Assembly (NCBI GenBank): GCA_037176725.1
Contig: JAZBRS010000060.1
Location: forward strand, 57,564,001-57,628,000
Length of the DNA stretch: 64,000 bases
Direction: 5' to 3'
Origin: Posidonia oceanica
Taxonomy: Eukaryota > Streptophyta > Magnoliopsida > Alismatales > Posidoniaceae
Positions 46,207 through 56,950 of the stretch are shown in pieces (within the stretch, counting starts at the first letter, position 1; each line of letters opens with the position of its first letter). The position numbers were made by a program, and so were the translations under genes. The notes beneath the pieces were generated by a model. That model saw only the letters and a list, made by a program, of their open reading frames with translations. It was not told the origin of the DNA and searched no databases.

Positions 46207-46908
46207 CACTGAACTTCCTTTTGGATGTGAATCATGTCCAAAAGGAAGTAAAAACTTGGAAAAAATGCATGGACATGTTCTACAACACATGCATGACTAT
46301 AGGGGGTAGATGGCTTACCGTTGGAAGCTCTGGAACGACGAGTCGATGAGGTTCGCTGGAGTTGCAGGTGTGTGCATGGCAGCAAGTTCGGCGAGGCCTC
46401 CTGAGTAGCTCGGAGCACCGGAGGAGCTAGCAATGGGTCGGGGACGGAGAGGGGAGTGCCTTCTTGCTCTTGGAAGTGGAAGCTCTCTCGTTCGCTCTAT
46501 GTGGTGAGAATGGCAAAGGCATGAAGTCGCTGGTTTTGTTCAGCTGGGCATGGGTTCGAGTGCTTGGCAGGTCTGAATTGTAGGCCAAATTCTGGCAAAA
46601 TCAGGCATTGGTAGGTGCGGATGAGTGTGTGAGGTCCATGTGGATTGTCAGAGGAGGGCATGGGAGGTGTCAGGAGGGCGGCGGAGGCAAGGCGGTGGCT
46701 GACACGGCTGGCGGAAGGCAGACCTGTTAGTGAGAGGTGTGAGGGCTGATTTCGGGCTGAAATAGGAGGAGATGGGTAGTAAGTGATGCTTGGAAGGTAG
46801 TGGATGGCGTGGAGTGGAGGAAGGGACGGGTAGTAAGTGCGGAGAGGTGCGGGATTGGACGGGCGGTGAGCTGGTGGGGGCGGAGCAACCGCTGCTGACC
46901 TCGAGTTG

Positions 46909-47023
46909 TTGGACGTGCGACCAGAACGCGTCCAACGTTGGACGCCAGACCATAGCACGTCCAACGTTGAACGCTAGCACAGGCCGCGTCCAACGTTGGA
47001 CGTTGCTTGTTCCAGCGTCCAAC
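46909..47023. repeat. 29-bp palindromic module 7 in E3 LTR (four units)
   Basis: TTGGACG or TTGAACG at 46909, 46938, 46967 and 46996, each exactly 29 bp apart, closing with GCGTCCAAC. This is the expanded form of the two-unit modules. Confidence 0.92.
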
Positions 47024-47243
47024 ACACCCAGGTGGCATGGGCTGCAAATGGGCTTAGGTTTGGGCCTAGAAGTGTTGTAAAAGATGCAAATAGCTTGGTA
47101 AAGGCTTCTAGGGTTTGGAGTAAGGTTTTGGGTTTGGAAATTGACTAGAAAATGGGTTTGAAAAGGGAATGCCAATCCAGAGACCACACAAGCCTGCAAA
47201 AGAGAACTACCAACATCCAGACTGTCAGAATGGGGTGTCTACA

Positions 47244-47248
47244 GCACC
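47244..47248. other. Candidate target-site duplication of E3
   Basis: GCACC directly follows the E3 terminus and starts the host chromovirus sequence. The partner is off-window. Confidence 0.3.
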
Positions 47249-47319
47249 ATGGTGTGGAGGAAGCCACTTAGGAGCGGGAAGCGGATATGTATTCTAAATA
47301 CCCTTATTTGTTTCATTAG
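47245..47319 (+). pseudogene. E4: C-terminal end of a chromodomain integrase
   Basis: Twenty-four codons read HHGVEEAT, a TAG at 47269, then EREADMYSKYPYLFH and a stop. They match the last residues of E5 integrase (HHGAEEATWERED and YPHLF at 62484-62555), the end of a Tekay/Del-like chromodomain. The TAG stands where the family has Trp (TGG). The rest of E4 lies beyond the E3 insertion, off-window. Confidence 0.82.
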
Positions 47320-47420
47320 CTGTGAATTTCAAGGACAAAATTTCTTTTAAGGGTGTTAGAATGTAATATCCTGATTTTCCATAATATAATTGGAGTTAAT
47401 TATTTTGGAAAATCATTCCC

Positions 47421-47455
47421 TGTTATTGTTGTTGTTGTTGTTGCTGTTGTTTGTG
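47421..47455 (+). repeat. GTT/GCT microsatellite
   Basis: About ten TTG triplets with interruptions, inside the E4 LTR. Confidence 0.85.
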
Positions 47456-48353
47456 GTGTGTTGGTGTTTGTGTGTCTCTGGTGGTTTTGTTTCTGGCTCC
47501 TCGGTGTGTTTGGGGTGGTCGAGAGAGAGAGTAAGGGCTTGGTTGAAGGAGAGTTGGGGACTTGTATGTGATTTGTGGATTGAGAAGATGGGAAATGCAA
47601 TTTCCCCATTTTCTCCCCCACACGTGCCCTCATTCTTCTTTCTTCCCTTCTTTCTTTTCCTCATTTTTCTTCCACCACCACCGATGACTGCTGCTGCCAC
47701 CTTGGGGATCGCTGGCGGTCGGAGGAGGAAGAGGAGGAGCGGTCGGTGTTGGAGGAGGCGCGGAGGCAAGCCAGAGGGAGGAGGGTGGTGCTCGTCGGCC
47801 GGAGGAGGCGGAGTTCGTCGGCCGACTGGAGTTGGAGGAGAAGACCTCATCGGAGTTGGTGCGTGTCCTCCCCTTCGAATTCCTTCCTAAATTCATGCCT
47901 AAATGCTTTGAATGCATGAGATCTAGCTATGCCATGATAATTGTAGGATTATATTTGGTTTTGAATGGTTTTTGATAGAATGTGGAATGGATTTCGTTTT
48001 GACCTCTTGAGCTTTGCGATTTAATATCTTGATGCATGATGTATGGATTGGTTTGATTTTTGTGTCCAAGTGTAGAGCACTCGTGAGGCTTTGATTCTAG
48101 TATTTACTCGTGATTTATGGATTTTTGTGGTGGAATCAGTTGAGGTTCCAAGCTCGGGCGATTTGTTTTGGGTTCTGTTTTGGTTTTCAGAAATCGCCCA
48201 GATCGGTACGCCATTTTTGAACGGTATGCCGATTTCTGTAGAAATTGGTACAACTGGTCAATTTCGGTGTCCCGTTTTGCCGTCAGTTTTAGACCAGAAC
48301 CTGATTTCGGTCTGCTGAAATCGATCGGTCTGTCGATTTCTGCGCGGATCGGT

Positions 48354-48533
48354 TCGACCGGTGGGTTTGGTTCTACCGAACCAGGGATTTTCGGTCGACC
48401 AATGGCTTTTTTCAGTATGCCGTTTTAGGTCTGGAACCTAGACTTGGTACCCAGAATGGTTAACCGGTTGATTTGGTTCTCCCGAACCAAGGATTTTCGG
48501 CTGACCGGTGGCTTTTTCGGTGTGCCGTTTTAG
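48354..48533 (+). repeat. Tandem duplication of about 105 bp in E4 LTR
   Basis: Two diverged copies share GGTTTGGTTCTACCGAACCA / GATTTGGTTCTCCCGAACCA, GGATTTTCGG and TGCCGTTTTAGG. GGTTC and GAACC within each copy can pair. Confidence 0.7.
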
Positions 48534-49417
48534 GGGTAAAATGGTTTCTAAAGAAGGAAGATTTGGATTTTCGATGCATTTGGCTTTATTATGATTTGAT
48601 ATGGTTTTGTGGATTATAAGGAATGATTTTGAAAAGATTTTCAAATGATTTTGGAAAAGAAATACATGTTTGTGAAAAGAGTTTGGAAATGGTTTCCGTG
48701 GTTTTGAAGGACCAATAAACCGAAGCTTCTGACTGGTAACTAGGGGTGTTTGAATACAATCTATGGTTCGAGAGTCAGGTAGCTTAGGGTGAGGTTAGCG
48801 GTACAGTAGGTCCCGTTGAAACAGATGGTCTACCCTCTGTGTCGGTGCTGGCTGGGGCTGGGGTTGGAGTCCCCAGACGCTCGGGCACCAAAGGGGCGCT
48901 AGAGTGCGTAACCCTGTATTGATATGATGTGGATCATGGAAATGATCATGATATAAATTAAGGGTTGAGTTCACGGGGTGGATTGTTCTCCCATACGGGG
49001 TAATCTTCTGCGGCATTGCAGCCAAGAGATGCGTGTGTCATCTGCAACTGCTTGTGGCTGGTGTCGTTCACCTGTGGCTAGGGTGTTCGATTAGATTTGG
49101 AATCGATATGTGTGTGAGTGTGGATTTGAGATGAATTGTGATGTATTTGAGAATGCATGTTTTTAGAAAATGTGCATAGCTTTATAAAAAGCATGTGGTT
49201 TTATAAAATGAATGTTATGCTTTTGAATGGCATGGATTACTATGATTTTCGATGTGTTGGATGTTCCTTGCTTTAGTTAATACTCTGCTTCCGTATGCCG
49301 TGGTTTTAATAGTCTTGTAAAAGTTTTAAATTTATTCTCAAATGTAATTAATTGTTTATCTCTTTTAAATATCATTTGGGTAGTTGATGCTATTTTGGTC
49401 GTACCGGGGCGTGACAG

Positions 49418-49876
49418 CTATTTTGTATGGTATCTTTAGATCCAAGTGACTCATTTAAGACATTTGATAAAGATAAGTTGATCTGTTTAGTAGAATTTTA
49501 TCCCATGGACTTTTCTTCAAATGATCTTTTATACCTTGGTGATGAGCTCGACTCATATATTTATGACATGCGTCATGATGATGAATTTCTTGGTTTAAAA
49601 GGAATTGGTGCTTTAGTCGAGAAGATGATTTCTAAGAAGAAAAATATCTTGTATCCTTTGGTTTATTTGCTTATCAAGTTGGTATTAACAATACCAATTG
49701 CTACAGCGAATGTGGAGAGGTATTTTTCTATAATGAATATTGTTAAAACAAAATTGCGGAATCGAATGGATGATCATTGGATGAATGATACTTTGATTAT
49801 TTACATTGAGAATTATGTATTTGATAGCGTTAGCGATATGGTAAAATACAACGCTTTCAATATGAAGCTTTGTTGA
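49418..49876 (+). pseudogene. hAT-family transposase, C-terminal part
   Basis: A roughly 150-codon open stretch from the E4 LTR end to the TGA. Motifs LDPSDSFKTFDKDKL, YPLVYLLIKLVLTIPIATAN and VERYFSIMNIVKTKLRNRM followed by a WMND-type segment form the hAT C-terminal dimerisation domain. The N-terminal part (BED finger and catalytic core) is missing because E4 inserted just upstream; it would lie off-window. No terminal inverted repeat is recognisable before the PPR sequence starts near 49986. The open C-terminus does not imply activity. Confidence 0.8.
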
Positions 49877-49985
49877 AGATAATTATAATTTTTTTTAATA
49901 TTTAGATTATAATGAATAATGATGTTATATTATGTTTGTTTGGAATTTTTATAAAAATCCTATATTTATTAGTAACTCCTATTCA

Positions 49986-51860
49986 TTTGAATTCCAAAAC
50001 AACCTGTACGTCAACAACGCCCTCCTCCATCGTGAAGTCCCGCACCATGCCAAGAAACCGTTCTACCAGATGCCCGACAGAGATGTCGTGTCGTGGACTG
50101 CACTGGTCTCCGGCAATTGCCACAATGGCACGTTGTGCGAAGAGCTGAGTGTGTTCAGGGACATGCTGCGCTTGCAGGGAGGTGAGGATGCGCCACGGCT
50201 GTATTGAAGGACTGTGCTGTGGAGCGGGATGATGGGATTGGGCAGGTGGTGCATGGGTTACGTTGTCGTAAATTGTTTTGTTTTGGATCCCCTTTTTTTG
50301 TGAACATCTCGTTGATAGATATGTACTCAAAGTGTAGATTGTTGCCGAGTGCAGAGAGACTTGTTGTTACGTCGGATTCTTCGAATGTGGTGGCGTGGAC
50401 ATCACTTGTTTCCGGTTGCATGGACGGTGGATCGGACGAGATGGCGTCGCTCATGTTCTTGAGGATGCTTGAAAGTGCGGCAACAGGCCAAATGCAGTAA
50501 CCATGCTAAGCATCATACGTGCGTGTTCTTCTATGAGTGACTGCCATCTCCTCAGTTGGGTAAATGCCTGCGTTGTGAAATTCGGGCTCCACGATGATGT
50601 TTTCATCGCGAATTCGCTTATAGAGATGTATTCCAAGAATGAGTGTATTGGTAAAGGTGTTAAAGTCTTTTGCCATCACTGTCTTGTGGATGAAAATAGA
50701 CGGCCAGAACCGGAAGTCGTGGCTGCACTGATTCATGGATGTTCGACTTCATGTTCTTTGAGACCAGGAGAAGAGATGATCCATGGGTATTTGGTCAAGC
50801 ATGCTTTCGTCCCATGCACGTTGGTGGAGAATTCTCTTATGGATATGTATGGGAAGAATGGAAATTAAGATCCTTTCCACTCATCATCTATTCATGCCAT
50901 TGGCAGCCCCGGGAATACTAATTTGGAACACCAACGATTTCTTGCTCCGTAAAGCACGATTGTTCCACAGAAGCTCTACAATTTTTAACACAGCTCCATT
51001 GCACTTCATTACTCTGCTGAATTCCATCCAAGCATGCTCTGAGATAGCTTCACTGGAACAAGCGCAGATCCTCCATGCATATTCTGTTGTTAAGGCAGGA
51101 CTTGATCATGATATCTTCATTGGTAATGCTCTCATAGACATGTATGCAAAGTCAGGAAGCATTGATTCCTCACGTAGAAGGCTTGAAGAGATGCCTATAA
51201 AAGACTTGGGTTCTTGGATTTCAATGATTGCCGCGTATGGAATACATGGAGATGGAAGTTCTGCTCTTATGATTTTCTATGAGCTCGAGAGGCATGGCAA
51301 ACAATGCCCAAATGCCATAGCATTTCTTAGCATCATATCTGCATGTAGTCATTCAGGACTAAGCTCAGAGGGTTATGGTTGCTTCAACAGCATGATCAAG
51401 GACTATTGGATTGAGCCTAACATGGAGCATTATTCTTCGTTGGTAGTCCTCTTGTGCAGGTCTGGCAGGCTCCAGGAAGCTGTGGATTTCATTGATGGCA
51501 TGCCCGTCAACCCTGGAACATCAATCTGGCTATCTCTGTTGGGTGCCTGTAGGATTTAGGGGAATGTTGACATTGCGGAAATGGCTGCTGAGAGATTATC
51601 TCTTCTTGAGCCGTCTTGTGATGCTTGGAGGGTCATGTCGTCGAACACCTACTGATCTGCAGGAAAATGGGAGCTTGCTGCAAAGTTGAGAGCACAGATA
51701 GGGAAGAGTCTTCAAGGAGGCAGGGTGGAGCTGTTGTGTGGAGTTGAGTGGTGGAGAGAAATATAGGTTCATGGTGGCAGATACAAGGCATCCTGACAGC
51801 AAGAATATTTATCAAGTGCTGGATGTAATCATGGAGCAGATTGTTGTTGTTTCACTCTGA
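49986..51860 (+). pseudogene. PPR protein pseudogene (PLS type with E-like C-terminus)
   Basis: Organelle RNA-binding PPR family; such proteins usually act in mitochondria or plastids. Repeated units are visible across several frames: DRDVVSWTALVSGNCHNG (about 50080), NISLIDMYSKC and NVVAWTSLVSGCMDGG (50307-50420), DDVFIANSLIEMYSKN (about 50600), VENSLMDMYGKNG (about 50830), DIFIGNALIDMYAKSGSID (about 51110), then GLSSEGYGCFNSMIKDYWIEP, GTSIWLSLLGACRI and RFMVADTRHPDSKNIYQ, which resemble the E motifs. The N-terminus is missing. At least four frame changes, plus a TAG at 51557 and a TGA near 51650, show it is dead. A complete relative would have about 600 or more codons. No intron is evident. 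Confidence 0.82.
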
Positions 51861-52941
51861 ATACCTGTGATAAATTGGATATGTTGAGTTTGGGAGAAGA
51901 AAAATGCAGCCATCCTAATATACAGCAATAAAACAAGGAAATAAATTGCTGTCTATGGGTAGCTAACATGAGCCCGGTTACAGCTCTTGCTTAGTCGAAG
52001 TTGAAAATGGTCACTCACGTTATCAAACAATCTCTCACTACATTTTTAATCAATTTGTTCTACAGGAAAAATGGACAACACAAGAATGAATAATAATGAC
52101 TTAATATGACATAAGTATCATGACAAGAGGAACTAACTATATATCATAATGCTTCATTGTGTCCATCAAATTCTCTCTACATATTCAAGATTATTTCGCT
52201 GAAGGGGCATTGTAAAACAAGAGAACGAGATGAATTGTCACAAAGAAATAAGTGAAGAATGGAAAGCAAATAAAACAGATAAGTATGGTAAAGTAGTCCT
52301 GGTACTTGATCTGAGTCTCTTCCAGGAAATTATTTCAAAAGGGTGAAAGTGAAATCGTTACCAGATCTCACGAACATGAATGAATACATGAATCTGAAAT
52401 AAATGATGCAAAAATTCCTACAAAATATGATTCCAACAATTCCAAAAGATAACGATGACAATAACACCTAAAATTCCAAATCAACAGGGAATTTATTATT
52501 GTCCACGGAACACATGATGTTTCATTTTCTTTTTGACCAATTTAATGGCTGAATTTGGCTGAATTTTCTAGAATATTTGTGAAGGTTAATTCCAGATTCT
52601 ATGTTGACAAGATGAAGACCTTTGTGTTGGTGGATAAACTTCTAGAAGATTTTTCGTTAGATACGTTATTGATTGTTTTATTACAATTGTAAACTTCTCT
52701 AGGTTTTGAGATACCTACTGCTTCGTTTCCATATGGTAGATTTTTTTTGTTGATAGCCAAAGTTGGCATAGAAAAAGGCTGCTATTGGAGAATTTCTTTG
52801 GAATATGCTTGTGGAATTGTCAAGATAAAACCTGGAATCAACCTTCACTGTAAAATTTTTGGCAATAAAATAAAATAAAATCAATGCACTAAAGATTATA
52901 AGTACTTGGTGGCATTATTAACATGGATCCTACAAAAAAAT
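51861..52941. other. AT-rich intergenic stretch
   Basis: No ORF, repeat or RNA gene that I can support. Confidence 0.5.
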
Positions 52942-53796
52942 TGTTGGAGTTTAGTCCTACAGTAGATGTGAGAATCAATTCGTTATGATTCAAAACAAAT
53001 TTGGAATTCAACGGACATCCGGACAGAGGTCTGTTAGAGAGTCATGTAAGCAAAAACTTTTTGGACGTCTGAACGGACATCTGCTGGTGTTCTTTATGAA
53101 ACCAGTGTTTGAGCAGACGTTCACTGTGGCATTTTTGTTTTCAATTTTCAATGGTTTAATCACGACAGTTGCTTCCTTTACAAAATACTAATCACGAAAT
53201 TTATTCCTATTCAAATTAAGAGAGATAATTGTATTATCTCATCTATATAAGGAAGAATAAACTCATCTCTCTATATACACATGATATGAGTTATCATATT
53301 AAAAAGAGATCTTCATGAAAGTTTCTTGTGTGTGACTACGTAGATCTGTATCTTCTCGGAAGACGAGAAAGAGACGATTATATGACTTTTTAGAGGATAG
53401 GAAGGAGGCTGATTGTGTATTTTGAGAGGATCGAAGTTTGACTTTGTTATTTGTCTATAAGGAGTGGACATGAAGGCAATTCCAGTGGTGGTTCTTTTGT
53501 AGTCAGTTGCGAGTATATGTATCGTAACTCTTCCTCATTGATACCTCGGATCGGTTCAGCTACAACTCGTTGCACTGTGGAGGCCGAATAACACTTTATG
53601 CGTTGGTATTTGATAACATCCTAGTGGAACACATAGATAGTTTTCTACATCAAAAGAGTTTTTCGTCATACACGAGTAAGATTTCTTCATATTCTCTGGA
53701 AAATGTATTTCTACATAGATCCTCTATATAGATAATGTTTTACATGTTATTTACGTTTCTATTATAATTAGTCGTATTAATTTGTATCCGTCAACA
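52942..53796 (+). repeat. Candidate Ty1/copia-type 5' LTR
   Basis: Begins TGTTGGAG and ends GTCAACA, giving inverted TGTTG/CAACA ends, about 855 bp long. A TATA-like TATATAAGG lies near 53245, and the phrase AACATCCTAGTGGAACAC (about 53608) resembles copia LTRs. Flanking AAAAT and ACAAT could be a worn 5-bp duplication if it is a solo LTR, but copia gag-like scraps follow, favouring a 5' LTR. No clear tRNA-Met PBS follows it. Confidence 0.5.
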
Positions 53797-54850
53797 ACAA
53801 TCTTAAAGTGTTATTGCGATATTGCGTTAATCAACTAGGTTATAGATAGCAATAGCATGAGGATGTTAGGGTAGAACGCTGTCAAACTTGAGAAGTTTGA
53901 TGAACTCATTTACAACATATGGAGACAAATATTGTTGTTTGTGCATGATAAGATACATGTGGGAGAAATCCCATTTTTGGTAGATTGTCATGACATGGAC
54001 ATCTCGTCATAATTCTGAAGAAGAGAATTGTAGATTTATTCTCCAAGATGGAGATCACATGGATATATTTTTCTTTCCTATTTTTTGGGTGAACAACATG
54101 ATTTGATTTTGAGCTGAGATTCAAATCAAATAAGGAATCATATGTCACGTAGTAGATGTCTTATTATCTTTTCTTTTTTGTGGGTATGAGATTCATAAGG
54201 ATTTTGAATTTTAAATTAGAAAAAACCCATGTAGTATGGATAGATTTGAGTTTCATTTATATGGGTGATTTCCTTTTAATTAAAATTCAAATTGCATATT
54301 ATATATATGATAAAATATAGATATATTAAATCATAGATATTTAAAAGAATGAAATCTTAATTCATAATGAGGGAAAGATAAGAACATGCTGCATGTGACT
54401 GCAAGATGTAGTTCTACTGTATGCAATTGTTGTTGGATGAGATCCAATGATCTAAAATGAATCTCTAATAGATCATACAATTGAAGTCATAATTGGGTGA
54501 TTCAACAGGTGATCTTGATGTTTTCAAACGTTCTAGAGAGATTGAACAAGTTTGATTGGTGAGATTCTACTTCGTATACATAGATTTGAGAGATCAATGT
54601 GGAAGCATGTAGCGAAGGCTAATGTTGTTTCTTTGGTTGAATCCAAGGTAGATAAGTGACCAAACCCTTTGCCAAAAGCAAGAGGCCTATGTCAAATCAG
54701 AAGAAGAACACAAATCCCAAGAACTTGAATGTCATAGCTCCAGATTTCAAGAAGAAGGCCAACGAGGCCATTGCATGCTTCAAATGTTGGAGTTGTCTTC
54801 TGGGAAGACATTGACATTGAGCAATGTAAAGTACGTAGCAAATATAGCAA
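53797..54850 (+). pseudogene. Decayed copia gag/protease fragments
   Basis: Near 53875-53960 the frame reads NAVKLEKFDE then WRQILLFVHDK, like the start of copia gag. Near 54690-54780 it reads KNTNPKNLNVIAP and CFKC, like the gag knuckle region. At about 54780-54845 it reads ELSSGKTLTLSNVKYV, like the copia region just after the knuckle, upstream of integrase. Frameshifts and stops separate these pieces, and about 54150-54590 is unrecognisable. E5 begins at 54851 and cuts it. Confidence 0.5.
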
Positions 54851-55049
54851 TGTAACACCTGAGAATTCATTTCTCTTGTAATTATACTTTTTAATGAATT
54901 CCTTGGCTTTGGTCGGGTGTTATTGGCCTTGCGGGTCCCACTTGAGTTGTTGTAGGCCCCATCTGTGGTTTGTGTGTGTCTCCACCTGTATTGTGGTGGT
55001 GGACTCCCACTTGTGGTGGTTGGTGGGACAGATTGTGGTCTGGTCCCTG

Positions 55050-55400
55050 GTTTTCCCTCTCTCTTTCTCTCCCTTTCTCTCTCTCTCTCTCTCTCCCTCC
55101 CCCTCTCTCTCTCCTTCACACCCCCTCCCCCTCACGTGCCCTCCCCCTTCTCTTTTCCCCTCCTCCTCCCTCCTCACGCGCGTGCCATCTCCTCCCCCTT
55201 CCCCGCACGTGTGTTCCCCCCCCGCCCCCGCTCGTGCCCTTCCCTCCTCCTCTCCTCCTCGCGCGCTGTGACCTAGCCGGTCGGCGCAGCTCTCCTCTCC
55301 CTCTCCCCACCTCCATCTCCCCCTCCTTCCTCTCCCTCCCTCCTCCTTTCCCCTTTCTCCCCCTCCTGTTCCCTCCTTCCTCTTCCTCTTCCTCCTCTGT
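55050..55400 (+). repeat. Pyrimidine-rich low-complexity tract in E5 5' LTR
   Basis: CT dinucleotide and CCCTCC-type sequence. An identical tract is present at 62791-63141 in the 3' LTR. Confidence 0.85.
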
Positions 55401-56210
55401 CGGTGGTGGCTGTGGTGGTGGCCGGCTTGCAGTGGCGGCCGGTGGTGGTGCGGCGAGCTCCGGTCGTCGTCCAGGTGGAGCGACGTGCTCGTGTGTGGCG
55501 TGTGGAGCTCGGTGTACGTGTGGGTCGCCGGTGGACGGGGGTTGTCCCTCTGTCCCAGGGTACACGCCTCGCCCTAGGAGCTTAAATATTTAGAATTTGC
55601 TATGCATGTGTCCCTTGCCATGTTTTGTATATTATATTTGAGTTTGGCAATTTTTAGGGATTTATATGCATTTAGGCGAATTTATTTGGCTTGAGTGAGT
55701 TTATAGCTTGAAAGTGGTTTTCCACTGTTTGATGAGGTTGTATGCTCTCAAATGGCTTAAATATGATTTTATTGTGTACCCTGCCATGTTTATATGCTAT
55801 GGTAGAGGTTTGGTAATTTTTAGAGATTTTATGTGATTTTCGGCCAAATTTATGGCCCGAGCGGCTTAATTGCCTAATTATTGGTTTTCCGGTGGATTCT
55901 GGTATTTTGGGCCTCGGATTGAGGCGATTGTGATATATTTGTGTTGCTCGAGCTGAGACGCTCATTTGCATGTGTCGCATGCTTGGTTCGGCGTGGATTT
56001 GATAGTGTTTTGGGGTTTTAATAGAAAATGACTTGAATATTGGATTTCCGGTGTTTTCTTGTATTGCGTGCCTCAGAATGCCATATCGAGGGTATGGTTG
56101 CATTCCTTGTATTATTCCGGAGATTCCGGTATATGGCACGCTAGTTTTAGAGTTTGATTCGGGTGTTTGGGGTTTTAAGTTGGTTCTTTAAGTTTTCTCA
56201 AATGGCCTGG

Positions 56211-56335
56211 AACGGAGCGCCGTTGGTAGAACGGAGCCTCGTTTTCTCTTGGTCCGGAGCACCGTTTTTGGAACGGAGCCCCGTTTTCTCCTGATCCAGA
56301 GCACCGTTTTTGGGTGGAGCCCCGTTTCCTGTAGC
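56211..56335 (+). repeat. 42-bp tandem repeat in E5 5' LTR, about 2.5-3 copies
   Basis: Unit built on AACGGAGCCCCGTTTTCTC and TCCGGAGCACCGTTTTTGG. CGGAGC/CGTTTT words alternate. The 3' LTR copy runs to the window end. Confidence 0.8.
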
Positions 56336-56769
56336 AAAACAAAACGTCGGTTCAAAACGGAGTGCCGTTTCAGTGCAGATTTGTGAGCCTCTGCCTTGAT
56401 CCAGCACTCTGGTGAATTTCAGCGTGCCGAATCAGAGGCTGAGTGTTTTCTCAGCAAATGTTTTCTAATGTGGTTTTCTTAGTTGGTTTTGGGACTTTTT
56501 GTGCATTAGCCCATGATATTTGATAAATGTTTTTAAAGAGATTTCTAAGGAAAAATATGAATGGTTTGCAAATGATTTTGCTGAGGTTTTTCCGTGGTCG
56601 AAAACTTGGGAGTTGTGTTGGCTGGACCCGGGAATGCGACGGCGTTCCTGGTGTGTCGCACACTTCGCCTGGGTTGAGGTTTGGGGGGTCGGGGTGCCGG
56701 TCGTACCTAGCGGTATCGTAGCAGCGGACTCGGGAGGTATGATACTCCTGTGTAGCTGGGCGTGATACC

Positions 56770-56950
56770 CTAGTTGTTACGGGCACCAGGACTCGCCTTG
56801 TTTTGGGTGCTGGTTGAACCTAGGGGTTGGAGGCTCTAGTGGTTCGGGGCACTGGTGCTGGCTGAGCCTAGGGGTTGGAGCCTCTAGTTGTTCGGGACAC
56901 TGGTGCTGGCTGAGGTAGGGGTTGGAGCCTCTAGTGGTTCAAATCACTGA
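56770..56950 (+). repeat. 48-bp tandem repeat in E5 5' LTR, about 3 copies
   Basis: Unit contains CTAGTGGTTCGGGGCACTGG and GGCTGAGCCTAGGGGTTGG. Copies are imperfect at both ends. Confidence 0.85.

Larger units (their letters stand above)
43444..47243 (-). mobile_element. E3: third, diverged Tat-type element (5' part only)
   Basis: The minus strand from 47243 gives an LTR starting TGTAGACACCCC, ending CTACA at 43872, a PBS one base later, then leader sequence until it is interrupted by E2 at 43443. The rest should be left of the window. The LTR is shorter (3.37 kb) and mostly unalignable to E1/E2 except for its two ends, the conserved block and a short hairpin array. Confidence 0.8.
43872..47243 (-). 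repeat. 5' LTR of E3
   Basis: TGTAGACACCCC at one end and CTACA at the other. It contains the conserved GGTGCCTAACACC block (44212-44285), a PBS-like 10-mer (44023-44032), a short CAAAGCGG/GCAAAA array (44540-44700) and seven palindromic modules between 44831 and 47023. Confidence 0.8.
47362..49416 (+). repeat. 3' LTR of chromovirus E4
   Basis: Starts TGTAATATCC about 40 bases after the integrase stop, behind a weak purine stretch (TTTTAAGGG), and ends GGGGCGTGACA where hAT coding sequence resumes. The length is about 2.06 kb. It contains a GTT microsatellite (47421-47455), G/C-rich simple sequence (47690-47850) and a diverged tandem duplication (48354-48533). ORFs of up to 166 codons here are low-complexity and not believed. 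Confidence 0.75.

Noticed and set aside
44831..47023. CRISPR-like look of palindromic repeats with variable loops
   Set aside because: The sequence is a plant LTR, modules are dispersed rather than arrayed, loops are only 11 bases and no cas genes exist.
46497..47199. Pro/Ser-rich minus-strand ORFs in the E3 LTR
   Set aside because: They overlap palindromic module 7 and low-complexity sequence, with no homology visible.
52699..53191. Short ORFs of about 60-68 codons around the copia LTR start
   Set aside because: No domain, no conservation evidence, and AT-rich sequence gives such lengths by chance.
54894..55593. ORFs of 85-207 codons in the E5 LTR, repeated at 62635-63334
   Set aside because: Compositional, in a CT- and GC-rich LTR tract; they are identical simply because the LTRs are.
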